From: Membranipora membranacea
Lineage: Eukaryota > Bryozoa > Gymnolaemata > Cheilostomatida > Membraniporidae
Direction of reading: 5' to 3'
Length of the DNA: 64,000 nucleotides
Assembly: GCA_914767715.1 (NCBI GenBank)
Contig: OU612075.1
Coordinates: 22,504,001-22,568,000 of the forward strand
The translations under genes were made by a program, and so were the position numbers. Shown here in pieces: positions 9,601 through 20,200 of this stretch (positions within the stretch are counted from its first letter, which is position 1; every line of letters starts with the position of its first letter). The notes below the pieces were generated by a model. The model ran no database searches. It was not told where the DNA came from and saw nothing but the letters and a program-made list of their open reading frames with translations.

Positions 9601-12176
9601 ATGGGTGGTACTAATGACTTAGATCTTAGTTCAACAGAAACTATATTCCTATGCCGCACCTCAATGCAGGTGTAGCCACCATTAGCAATGAACAAAAGTA
9701 ACTTATATGAGATGGCTCATCATTATTATCATTACTATGTATTAACAAGTGTGCTCTGTTTGTTTACTAATGTTAATTGCATTAAATTATCAAAATCAGT
9801 GTTAGAGTAAGATGATGTAATATATTTCACACATTCTGACAGGTACACTTCCAGTGAATAAGACGAAGCCAGGTGACTCAGCTCAGTCCTGGGAGGGTAT
9901 AATGTCAGGAGATAGATATCTTAATATGTCATGTTGTGATAAAGTAGCCAGATGGGCTGTACTCGGATTCCAAGGTAAGACACTGCTCTTCTCTCTCTCT
10001 CTCTGTCACCAAACGAGAGTTTATTTGAAATAAGATAGTCTGAGGGCAAAGCAATATTATATTAAACATCCAATCAATATTTGTGCATGATGTGACCTGA
10101 TAATTTTTTGTGTGAGATTCACCTAACAGCCTTTGTTCTTGTAATTTTAGGATCTCTGCTGAGCACTCTAATGGAGCCTGTTTATATATCTAGTTATATA
10201 ATCGGTAGTATGTTCAACCAAGCTCATATCTACCGCGGAGTATACGGTAAGTGTGATTAATCTATGTAAAGGCCATAATAGGTGTGCGTAAAACGTACAT
10301 GTATATATAGGTTATAGTATGTGTGCCTCATCTATATAATATATATAGGTTATAGTATGTGTGCCTCATCTATATAATATGTATAGGTTATAGTATGTGT
10401 GCCTCATCTATATAATATGTATAGGTTATAGTATGTGTGCCTCATCTATATAATATGTATAGGTTATAGTATGTGTGCCTCATCTATATAATATGTATAG
10501 GTTATAGTTGTACCTGCCCTGCCCTGCCATTGTGGTGATAATGCAGAGTCAACTCTGATTTACCTTCCGCTGTTTGAATTCTACTAACTCAGGCCTACAG
10601 CTCTTCCATATATGCCCGAAGCAATATTTGTCAAACTAACAAGATGATGTAAAAAATGAGTAGTGCAGCCTTCAACTAAGGTACACATGTACATTGATAT
10701 CCCTATTGTGGTTACAGGTCGGCTGTACCATATCGACTCGCTAAGATCAGATATAAAGTCTCCATACAGACATCACTGTCCTGAGATAATCGGTACAGTC
10801 ACTCCAGAGATGAGAAATACTGTCAAACCTCCTAATCACGCGTAAGTCCTCAAACTCTCAAACATTCATTAGAGATGTCCCAACTCATATCTTGGATTTA
10901 TTTATTTACTGTTAATTATAAATTATTATTATAAAATATAAAAGTTACTTGACTTGAGAATCATTTCTGACATCGTGACTGTTGTTTGTGTGCAGCAAAG
11001 CATACTGAACACTTATGTAACTCGTATATAAATTTTGCCTGTGATATAATATCTAATTGTGGTTATTTAAGTGTACTGTGGCAGAAGGTGGACGATTCTG
11101 TAGAGATATTAGATTTTAAGACAGGCATGCTAATGGAGAATGGTGTATCCACTGTGTGTAAGAATGGTCTCTTCGGAGAATTCAGGTGTGTATGTACTTG
11201 GTATTCTGAAATTTAGGTCATAACATCATTTGCCAAATTAAGGGGCAGCCGATGGTATCTCTGGTAATCCTTGATAAACCTAATCAGAGGTTTTAGGTCA
11301 CCTTTTTATATACTGAGCGAAATTGGTCAGCGAAACTATAACATTATTGAGCCAACACTGAGGTGTGTAACATGATGATTGATACATTACAAGGATAAGT
11401 ATATAATATCTGCAATGGCCTGCCAAAAAAGTGGCTTTTCCCATGTTGATATTAAGCTTCCATAATCTTAATAAAATAATTTTGTGTGAATTTCAGAAAA
11501 AGAGCTACTGAGATTCCTGACTCTTATGAAGACTGCAAGAAAACGGCGACCATGTACCAGGTATGTTTTGATACTCATAACCACATTATGAATAATTCAT
11601 ATATTACTTCTTCTGGATCTAGACTGCGTCTGTCTTTGAAAGAAAAGCTCTTTATTCATTATTATGAATGTTGAAAAGTTTTTCTCTTTCTTCTTCGATT
11701 AAACTAGTTTTCTTGGAGTTGCTCTCTCATTGTAGCCACCAGTGCAGAGAGTAGATAATTTGCAATTGTATCATGTTCTGCATTTCATTTTTTTATCAAT
11801 ACTTCATTTGGCAATCTAAATAATTTGAGGAAAATGTTTTACATTTAGTGCCAAAGCAGAATCAATGAAATTACTTGTGGTTTGATGCAATAAATAAAAA
11901 GTCCTCTCAAGATGGTGACAAATGTTTTAATTGTTGTATATTTATGTTCCACTGCAGGAGTTGAAGATTAAGGTATACGCCGGTCTGGAGACTTGTGGAT
12001 TTGGTGGATGGGTGAGTAAGCCTGTAGAGCAGGATATGTTTACTTATCAGCCAGAGCCGGAGAAGGTAGAGATGGTAGTCGAGGTAGAGGCTAAAAATGT
12101 ACCACAGATGGCTCCTCCACAGATGTCTCCAGCCGCTGAAGACCCTAACAAACCAATGATCACTACACCTAACTAA
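627..12176 (+). CDS. ADAR: ADAR: dsRNA-specific adenosine deaminase (5' partial)
   Basis: Converts adenosine to inosine in double-stranded RNA. Exons: 627-769, 1106-1265, 1594-1835, 2390-2522, 2904-2986, 3275-3413, 3978-4072, 4434-4649, 5183-5312, 5754-5851, 6100-6231, 6528-6621, 7980-8062, 8356-8497, 8809-8976, 9273-9452, 9843-9974, 10151-10246, 10718-10841, 11072-11185, 11497-11560, 11958-12176. Together they give 994 residues and a stop in one unbroken frame. The first exon starts in phase inside a dsRBD, so the N-terminus is missing. The N-terminal two thirds is a run of dsRBD-like units and the C-terminal third is the deaminase with HAE, PCGD and SCCDK zinc/catalytic motifs. The tail after EQDMF is a short Pro/Met/Glu-rich extension. 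The exon at 11072 uses the acceptor TTATTTAAG; starting it at the CAG near 10995 breaks the frame. Active-site residues look intact, so this is an editing enzyme rather than an ADAD-like pseudoenzyme. Confidence 0.95.
1861..1950. repeat. Short AT-rich tandem repeat
   Basis: Imperfect copies of about 17 bases built on AACGTAATAACAT, directly after the donor of the exon ending at 1835. It lies in an ADAR intron. Confidence 0.85.
3401..3681. repeat. 28-bp array copying an ADAR splice donor
   Basis: Ten copies of GGTAAGTGTGCCTCCTTTTG at intervals of about 27-28 bases. The first copy is the real donor of ADAR exon 3275-3413, and the bases before each later copy (GGGATCGG or GGGATTGG) resemble the exon end. 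Reading past the first donor meets TGA in frame after seven codons, so use of any later donor would truncate the protein. Confidence 0.95.
4953..5195. repeat. 32-bp array copying an ADAR splice acceptor
   Basis: Eight copies of TGACAGGTACCTGT spaced about 32 bases apart, one of them changed to GACATGTACC. The last copy is the real acceptor and first bases of ADAR exon 5183-5312. Each intact upstream copy carries the same AG and could act as a decoy acceptor. One extra unit shifts the frame and reaches a stop. Confidence 0.95.
5291..5348. repeat. Two-copy duplication over an ADAR donor
   Basis: The exon end and donor CATAAACTCTACAAGGCCAG plus CTGTAAGT (5291-5318) is followed directly by a near copy (CATAAACTATACAAGGCCAC, CTGTAAGT). 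It belongs to the exon ending at 5312. Confidence 0.9.
5523..5695. repeat. 8-bp microsatellite (GACTATCA)n
   Basis: About 21 near-perfect copies of GACTATCA, in the ADAR intron just upstream of the exon at 5754. The purity suggests recent expansion and length polymorphism. Confidence 0.97.
6622..7979 (+). other. Longest ADAR intron in the window
   Basis: This 1.36-kb gap separates the last dsRBD from the linker exon at 7980. The flanking phases join directly (G then GT), so no missing exon is needed. Open frames on the minus strand near 7512-7831 have no family features. No repeat or RNA gene is seen. Confidence 0.6.
8356..12041 (+). other. ADAR: ADAR deaminase (A_deamin) domain
   Basis: The domain opens with RRKVLAG-like FRGRKVLAGCVM (8356-8497). 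The zinc ligand His and proton-shuttling Glu sit in VNDMHAEIL (8809-8976), the second ligand Cys in SSPPCGDSRIF (9273-9452) and the third in NMSCCDKVARW (9843-9974). Residues equivalent to those that hold inositol hexakisphosphate in human ADAR2 look kept: RR after HAE, K and R in CCDKVARW, and W, K and the EQD motif near the end. The position of ADAR2 Glu488 is Gln here: TGQGTLPV instead of SGEGTIPV, codon CAA at 9449-9451. The alignment is by eye to remembered human family motifs, which are strong in this stretch. Confidence 0.93.
10310..10508. repeat. 38-bp tandem repeat
   Basis: Five copies of a 38-base unit with core GGTTATAGTATGTGTGCCTC, ending in a partial copy. It is in the ADAR intron after the exon ending at 10246 but starts about 60 bases past the donor, so it does not copy the junction. 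Confidence 0.95.
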
Positions 12177-12620
12177 CCCTTAGATAGCAGAGTACAACTA
12201 TACTAGGATCTACTGGAGCCTAGCCATGCTGTCGCTATTAGTTATTAGTCTCCAGACATAAGCAGAGTTAGATATTGTACATATGTTTGGCTATTAGTGT
12301 AGCCATTGCCTGTTTACGAGAAATATTATATTGATTTAGTCTATTGGCCAAATATTAGTCATAGTTTTGTCAAGGTGTATCATAAAGATAAATAGACATA
12401 TACACTATCAGCGTGCTTTTGCCGTTGTCTAATATGTATATTCATAATAAACATTAACCAAAGAACAAAAAAAATAGTTTTCCACACAATCAAAGTATAA
12501 TATGTATATGATATAATATATCTATGTTACATTTCATTAGTATGACATAGAAATCATATTTACATCATCTGGGGTCATTCTAGGTTAATACTGCCCTGTA
12601 ACTGCAGGTAGTATTCAGTA
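12177..12620. other. Convergent 3' UTR region
   Basis: ADAR (+) and the zinc-finger gene (-) end 444 bases apart, so their 3' UTRs may overlap. No coding potential is seen. No TTTATT (a minus-strand AATAAA) was found close below 12621. Confidence 0.6.
12446..12451 (+). terminator. Probable ADAR polyadenylation signal
   Basis: AATAAA lies 270 bases after the ADAR stop codon and is the only clear hexamer between the two convergent genes on this strand. An A-run follows at about 12466. Confidence 0.5.
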
Positions 12621-15600
12621 TCAGTTAGTGTCTTCAACTTCACCCTGGATAACAACAACACCCTCAAGCTCTTTAACAATCTCTACTTGCTGATGTGTAC
12701 GTACTTCTCCCTCGACTTGTAACCCCTCATTAGGAGTTACTACCTCCACCACTTGTCCGTCTATAGTCTGATAAGTTATCTCATCAGATACACGCACCCC
12801 TTCAGTAGCTGATACCTCCACAGCAAGCTGTACAGGGACACCACTGCCCACAGGCCTCCTAGTTCTCTTAGGATGCTCCTGTACCATGTGTCGATTCAGC
12901 GCAGCCATGTTCTTACCGACAAATGAGCAGCTCTTACAGGGGATGAACTTCTTATGTACTCTGCGTACATGAGCCTTTAGTTTGATGAGATTCTCGTTAG
13001 CGTAGTCACAGTACTTGCACTTACCCATAACTACAGCCGTAAACTCATCTCCCTCCGTGGCCATAACTCCAGTCATGAGTCTCTTACTCTCCGCCGCTCC
13101 CACTATCGTAGCTATCGCCTCTTTCTTATCGGGGTGGTCGTTCTTCATATGTCGCTTGAGACCGGCGGCTGTCAGAGATTTATAGTCGCACTCTGAGCAC
13201 TGCATAGTGCTCTTAGTCTCGTGTGACTTATGGTGAGACTTTAGAGCTCGCTGTTTGTAAGTCTGGAAGCTGCACTCCGAGCACTTATACACCACTTTCT
13301 TCAGATGGACGTCATTGATGTGATCCTCCACTAGGTATTTACAATCTCTACCATAATCACAGTAAGGACATTTATGAGCAAAGTTCTGAGTATGCTGCCT
13401 GTTCACGTGACGTAGTAGAGTGTTAGGATGATGAGCAGCGTAATCACAGTAGCTACACTTGTAAGCTCCCACCTCCGGGTTGTGTTTCCTGATTGTATGC
13501 CTCTTCAGGAAGCAGGCTTGTGACGTCGCGTAATCACAATCTGGACACTTAAAGCGTTTAGACTTGAGATGGACACTGTCGATGTGAGTTTTGACACTCC
13601 AGGCGTATTTAGAGGTATAGTTACATCTATCACAGCTGTAGGGCAGCTCAGCCGGGTGAGTTATCTTCTGATGTTTCTGTAGAGTGGCTCTGTTATCACA
13701 TGAGAAGTCACACAGCCGGCAGCGATAAGTCTTAATCCCAAATCCAGGAGTCGTACTCTCTGCTTCCAAGTCAATCTCCTGGAAAATCAATCAGTCATTA
13801 TAAGTCTACAAATTGTACAGTTTGAAAATTTTGTGCGGTGCATGAGCAATTGTCAGAAAAGAATAGCACATATGTACCACATGAATTATCTGCAGGAGCT
13901 ATGAGTTATTTGCAATGTTCTCTGATTCGCACACATATCCCTACACAACTAAATTTCGCCACCCATGCTTCGGGATGTGGCGAGTGATATGACATCTGAT
14001 TTTAATTTTAATCAACATGGGTAGGCTTTCTGTTCTTTCATCGAATCATCACCTTCATTCGCAAGATTCGTATTGAAATACAGAGGAGTTTCTTCACTAA
14101 CCTGATTAGCGGTGGTGGCCGCAGTGTTGCCCTCATTTAAATGTTTCTCTATGAGGTCCCATTCATTCTCTGTGATAATCGTACCTTCTGATTCATCCTC
14201 TACAACAAACATAGACATGAATCAGTTAGCTTAGCTTATCCACATGAGTCAGTCAGAACAGGGTACTCCAAACTCTGAGTCAGTCAGAACAGGGTACTCC
14301 AAACTCTGAGTCAGTCAGAACAGGGTACTCCAAACTCTGAGTCAGTCAGAACAGGGTACTCCAAACCCTGAGTCAGTCAGAACAGGGTACTCCAAACTCT
14401 GAGTCAGTCAGAACAGGGTACTCCAAACTCTGCGTCAGTCAGAACAGGGTACTCCAAACTCTGAGTCAGTCAGAACAGGGTACTCCAAACTCTGAGTCAG
14501 TCAGAACAGGGTACTCCAAACTCTGAGTCAGTCAGAACAGGGTACTCCAAACTCAGATAAAAAAATATAACATCCTCACACTACAATTGCAGGCTGTAAA
14601 AGTGATAGTGCAGTTTTGTTTTGTGATCTACCCATAGGTTAATAAAGAGGACACCCTCTGACAGCCCAAATCAGGTGACATTCCATGGCAAAAGGCTTCA
14701 ATCTGTCAGAATCTGTCATCGCTTTAATCTACTAAAGCATGTATTTAGAGGAGCTTCTGATCAAATGATGACGGACATTATTAATGTGTGGTATTATTTC
14801 CTTATAAGCCAAAGGAATATTTAACAAAGAAGTATCTTGTTATCTCATACTCACGGATAGTCTCGAGCACACCGACTTGCTGTCCTGACTCGTTAGTTGT
14901 GAACTTAATAACTTGTTTGACCCCTCGAGGAGCCTCTACCACAGTGGAGGTTACAGGTTTGGGTACTGAGTCAATCTTAACAGCAGCAGAGACCTTCTTA
15001 TTCTCTAACGTTATCACTTCAGGTTCAATCCCGAGACGTGGCAGCTCCTGGAGGAAAAGTATTTCGTTAGTATTGACAAGAAAAGCACTTTGTTAGTCTT
15101 TAAGTCAGTAACAGAAAACTAGTAATACTACAGAAGAAAATGCTGAAAATACATCCTTTTGTCCCAGCCTTCACAGAAGCTCTAAGGACATGCCTAGCAA
15201 TATTTTCAACTAGCTCAATGCTTACATATGTTCTATATATCTGACTACATTGTTCTGCTATAGCCAGTTTGAACAACTTCTTCTGTTGTTTAAGGAAGTC
15301 AGTTTGGGGTGTGCTCAGAACTTTCAGCCAGAACGCCGTCTCTCCGATGGCCTTGTCACCTTCCCACGCTAACGAATCTATCAAACATGACTCTGCAATA
15401 AATATAAAACTAAGTTAGATGAAGATAGGTTGATCAATGAGTGGGAGTACGGTTTGACGAAGGTTTCGTAAGGGACTGCATTGGTTTGGATTAATATTAC
15501 CATTTTAAAATTCAGCTTAAGTGTGTGTCAGTAGACTGAGTAGGCCTAAGGCGTGAGTGAGTAAGGTGTGACTGAGTAGTAAGGTGTACCTGTTAGATGC

Positions 15601-15731
15601 AGAGAAAGATCTTCATCAGACTTATAGAATGTAGCAGGGAAGAGAAGCTCCAGATGTTTAGGAGATAACTTCTCCTCAGAGTAAGGATTCAGCTTGGGCT
15701 CCTCTGTAGCTTGAATTTCCTGGATCTCCAT
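12621..15731 (-). CDS. Nine-finger C2H2 zinc-finger protein
   Basis: Predicted nuclear DNA-binding protein of 585 residues. Exons on the minus strand: 15731-15590, 15392-15226, 15047-14855, 14199-14102, 13778-12621. Frames join cleanly. The last exon holds nine C2H2 fingers, such as YRCRLCDFSC...H, YKCSYCDYAA...H and IPCKSCSFVG...H, most with the C-x-x-C-[DNS]-[YF] style seen in REST, ZFP64 and related factors. A linker of about 30 residues separates fingers seven and eight. The first four exons encode about 200 residues that look helical and acidic with no domain I recognise. The C-terminus contains YQTIDGQVVEVV, like activation-type segments of ZFY/ZFP64-like factors, but this is only a resemblance. 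The start is the first Met of an exon that joins in frame. Orthology is not assigned. Confidence 0.88.
14246..14555. repeat. 31-bp tandem repeat, ten copies
   Basis: Ten nearly identical units beginning GAGTCAGTCAGAACAGGGTA, in the intron of the zinc-finger gene between exons 14855 and 14199. There are no unique spacers, so it is not a CRISPR array. On the gene's own strand each unit reads TTCTGACTGACTCAG, which resembles a branch point followed by an acceptor. Confidence 0.97.
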
Positions 15732-16062
15732 AACTGGCTGATATCAGAGCTACAAACAAACCAAGCCCTTTGTTTAATATATTTCATTTGACACATATAC
15801 ATGACACTACCAGTACAGCACACACACAACAAACAAACCAAGGATTGGAACTCCATCTCAGATGACAGTGAGCACAGAGAACAACATGATTATCATCTCA
15901 TTGAATGAAGAGAAGAAGGCTTACAAAAAGAACAAATATTCATCATTCCAAGACAGTCTTTATATGAATATCTCATTAACATATAATTCACAAGCCCATA
16001 ACACACTCACCAACCCATCCTTGCAGCTGAGATTTGTGAGATTGACTCAAAAATACACAACA

Positions 16063-16188
16063 ATGATCTCCTACCTGATATTCTGCCTGTGCTTGATACA
16101 GCTAGCTTTCCAAGTCAGAAGCGGTCAAATATGTGAAGATTACACCATAGGGCACATGACTGATTGCAGGACAAAGTTTTTACAGTAG
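16063..16188 (+). CDS. Possible small secreted peptide
   Basis: A 41-codon frame starts with a hydrophobic stretch (MISYLIFCLCLIQLAFQ) ending near RSG, like a signal peptide, followed by about 20 polar residues with two Cys (ICEDYTIGHMTDC). The same frame is open upstream to 15862, and TTGCAG at 16021-16026 could be an acceptor. No family is recognised. It may be chance in AT-rich DNA. Confidence 0.2.
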   Translation: MISYLIFCLCLIQLAFQVRSGQICEDYTIGHMTDCRTKFLQ

Positions 16189-17233
16189 TATAATTGACTG
16201 AATAATTACCTACTCGGACTAGTGTGTAATATAAAAACATCCGTTATGTGAAAAGGCATTTCAAAAGTTGAAGAGGTAAGTAGATGACTCCAAAGACATT
16301 ATGGCAAAGAAAGAGGCAACAACTCTCCCTATCAATATACCATTGAAAACATTTATGTCATAGACCGCAATTCCTTTCAACAAGAACTACTCATTATCAG
16401 TTTCATTAACATAGATCAGGTTAGCTTATCTCCTGTATTCTGAACAGCAAGATATAATTATCATATATGTGGATTGGGTGGTAATCTCGAGGGCACAAAA
16501 CACATCTGAATCCCTGATCAATCATCGAAATTGATGATTTATGTCTGGTGGGAAAAGACAATTTTCTACCAAAATGACTACTTATGGGACCCATGCTAGA
16601 ATTAATATATCAACATGTAACTTCACAGTTCTACTAACTTTTTCTGATATATATTTCTATGTATAATATTAATCTTCGTATATGGTAGATTTAATTTTGA
16701 GCAAAAAAGTAGAAAATATTGTAAAATAACTAGGTTCTTAGCAAAACGAGCACACAATCAGCAGCGAGTAATTTGTAAATCCTTCACAATATGAAAGTCA
16801 AGAAGAATTCTTTGGTCAGGAATTCATAAAAAAATTATATTACTATGTTAGAGAAATTTATGTAAGTCAGAGTGTTTGAAAAAGAGTGACAAAAATACTT
16901 TACTTAAAATATCAGTTACGTGATGTTCACTGTACACCATTATACAACCGATATATAGGGTAAATTATTAGTTTGTGGTTTTCATATTGGAAACTCAAAT
17001 GACTGCCGAGCAATATATAAATGTTAGAGTTTTGATAAAGTTTCTACAAATGCGATATTTTGATATGCAGTAAATCTTAATAGACAGAATAATGAAAATG
17101 ACTCCCTGATTATCATTATGACATTAGTGTTGCTTTATTATATCTTTACAGTTTAGCTGCAAATTATAACCACCATCGTAATGCTGTGCCACCAAGGAGC
17201 TCTCACTCCTCTAACTCCTTAGTGTCAGTGATG

Positions 17234-17239
17234 TTTATT
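17234..17239 (-). terminator. Polyadenylation signal of acyl-CoA synthetase gene
   Basis: TTTATT on the plus strand reads AATAAA on the gene strand, 61 bases after the stop codon at 17300. Confidence 0.6.
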
Positions 17240-17299
17240 CGGTAATAGTAAGTTTGCTGAGCTGGTAACCAGTCACCGATCGTCATGTGCCTGACTGGA

Positions 17300-20200
17300 C
17301 TACTGGAACTCTTTTAGCGCTTCCTGTTTGAGAATCCTACGTAAGATTTTACCCGATGGAGATTTGGGGATCTCAGTGACTCTTATTATTCCACCTCTCA
17401 GCTGCTTGTGTTTAGATAGATGCTCTGTGGAAATACCAGATATGTTTTCATCTCAAAGCTATTACGGCTCAAACTAATTACTTTTTATTGGACAACTAAT
17501 TATGTTATTGGTATGTTATTGAGAAAGCCCACGCCCCACAAGTCACCCTCATTTGATGTCATTAAAATGTTTTAAAAATTTCGAAATATTGAATTAAATG
17601 GCAGCTAATGGCCTATTTGAATTCTAGGATAGAGAAGAGTTTTGACACAATATCACAAAGAATAGTTTGATGGATGCGATTGAAGTGTTCCAACTTCACT
17701 CAAACAGGATAAGAGGCATTCAGACATGGAGCAGTACCAAATATGAAATGGAGCCCAACCCTTTGCTGTTACTATATCAAGTAATGATTGTACCTGTTGT
17801 AACAGTACAGCATTTCTTGTAGGTTGCACCCAGTGGAAGGTGTAACTTAACAGGTACATTATATTTCCCGAAGTTTCATGAAGATCTGTTTCAGCACCAA
17901 TCGATTTAATTAAGATGATCTCTATGAGAATCCATACTCAAGTTGATGTGTGGTGGGGACGATCTTCATTCGCCATCATTTGTGCTCTGAAGGTGATTGA
18001 GGTAAATGATAGAATAGCTCAGTCAGAATACGGGACATTGACCGACATTATGACTAGATCCAACCTTGGCGGGGGAGGAGGGGGGCGACTCCAAAATACA
18101 TAACAATTCGGTTAAACTCAATCTACTTTAGATTAGTGTGAATCTATAACCCACCTGACATATATCCGTTAAGTTCATCATCAGACAGCTCCTGACCAGG
18201 CTGTGTTACTATGTAAGCTCTCGGTAACTCACCGGCCTCATCATCAGGTACACCTATCACTGCACAGTCTAACACCTTGTCGTTATTCAGTAGTGTGGCC
18301 TCAAGCTCTGCCGGAGCTACCTGTGACAGTATGGAGGATGTGTGGTGGTTGTCTTCATATTTTACATGTTTGTTTAGCAAGACATTCCTCAAAGCAAACT
18401 GAATGGTATGATATATTGCATAATTGCTCTCATGGTCCTCCACAGTTTTGGCTTGTCTTCACTGGGAGATAACACAACAAGATAATGATGGCCTTCCACA
18501 GTTTTTATAGTTGATAGCATAAGGCAGCAGGAATAAGAAGTTTTTTTTATTAAAGTAGCCAGAATTATCGAAACCGACCATCAGATACATCAAATCAAGT
18601 TTCACCAAAAGTTGAGGTGGTTAGCTGGGCCACAATTTAATCTCTTCATTACCTAAGCATCTTTCAGCTCACGGTTTCATAACCTACCTGTAGACCTTTG
18701 TATTTGATGAGCTCTTTAAGTCTGTCCACCACATAGAAATAACCATTCTCATCATAGTATCCTATGTCCCCTGCAGAATAATATATAAGATCATGATGAG
18801 TTTTCACGCCAAAATACCGTCCCCAAATAGCACCATGTTCACAAAAGTAGTGTAGGTCTTAAACACCAGTATTCGATAGGAATCATCGAATATTTATTCT
18901 TGAACAGATTAGTGAAAAAAAGCTAAATAACTGATAACATTGAAGCTTGCTCATACCAGCCTGGGCCAGCCTGGTCACTCGGCCCCTGTTTTTTTGTTGT
19001 TATAGGACACAAATGGAGCATGAGACAAAGCTAGTAACATACATCAACTACACTGAGAGCCTCTTTGTCTTTGGCGAATTATATTTAGCCATGGGTTGTT
19101 CCCTAATGCTATATTGACATATCTTATAATGACTAAGTCAGCTTCTTAATATTCAACTGTCACATTTCCATCCCAGAACCAGCTGAACATATCTTTCTCG
19201 CCCAGTCAACCAGCCAAAATGTGCATGACAAAATAATGAGCATCAATGAATAGCAACAAGAACGAATACAAACGAAATACATACTTACTTGGCAGAAAGC
19301 AAGCCTACATATTCACTGAAATTACATTCCAATAAATAGGAAGAGATGCGGTGACTACTTATTAAATCTGTCTGTCTGTTTCATGAAAAATCTTAGGCCT
19401 TGGGACAGGCATTGAGGCACAGAGTTAGGATTATGACTTATGGTGCAGCATGTTTAGGATCTCAAACTGCTGCAGACAGCCAGACAGACTAGATCATGTG
19501 CTTAACAGAGGTGTAAATATAGACTAGAATTTAGGATAACCAGCTTTGGGGGTTTATATAAACTGTTAAGCTGCGTTTACATTGCCAACTAATCTGCATA
19601 ATTGAACAAAACCGACATACCATAATTGTCGGCAGTAAATGTCGGTGTAATATAGGTTATAACGATTTTGCTTTTACACTAGATTTGTCGGTCTAATAAC
19701 TCTACCCTGATCTATCAATCAAGCAACTATATTGACCAATCAGCTACCATTTTGCGACAATATTACCCCTGTACAATAGCTACAGCTAGTAATGGTAGTA
19801 CTAGGTAAAAAAGATTGTGGAAAAGTGGGAAGCTGAACTTTTTAACTTGTTTTTGTAACACCATTATTATGGATGATGATGAGCTGCTTGCCATAGTTGC
19901 TGCAGGCACTGTTGTTGTGCTGGCAGGTGCTCAGCTTGTGGCTGATGAACAGTAGAAGGTTGGTAACATAATAAAGGAAACTCCTTGGAATGGGGATGGA
20001 TTGGTTATAAACCACAGGATAGCTCCCAACAATTAGTGGTTTTTGTTTGGTTTGAGAGCCTGACCTGAATGACCTACATATCTGTGTTTTAATTGGCTAT
20101 GTATCAATGGAATCGGACCCTGTGTCATTCATTCTGTGACATGATCACAGAGCAACGATTTCATTAAACTCCGATTAGTCTGCACCGACACAATGTTTAC

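Larger units (their letters stand above)
15732..17299. other. Intergenic region, zinc-finger gene to acyl-CoA synthetase
   Basis: This 1.6 kb lies upstream of the zinc-finger gene and downstream of the synthetase, both on the minus strand. It should hold the zinc-finger promoter, though no clear TATA or initiator is identified. Apart from the possible small peptide at 16063 it is AT-rich without repeats I could define. Confidence 0.5.

Noticed and set aside
10986-11071. Upstream extension of the ADAR exon at 11072 (open frame with AKHTEHLCNSY)
   Set aside because: Using the CAG at 10993-10995 puts the downstream deaminase sequence out of frame with the exon ending at 10841; the acceptor at 11070-11071 restores the frame and the family alignment.
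14246-14555. Regular direct repeats resembling a CRISPR array
   Set aside because: Units are contiguous with no spacers, and the context is a eukaryotic intron.
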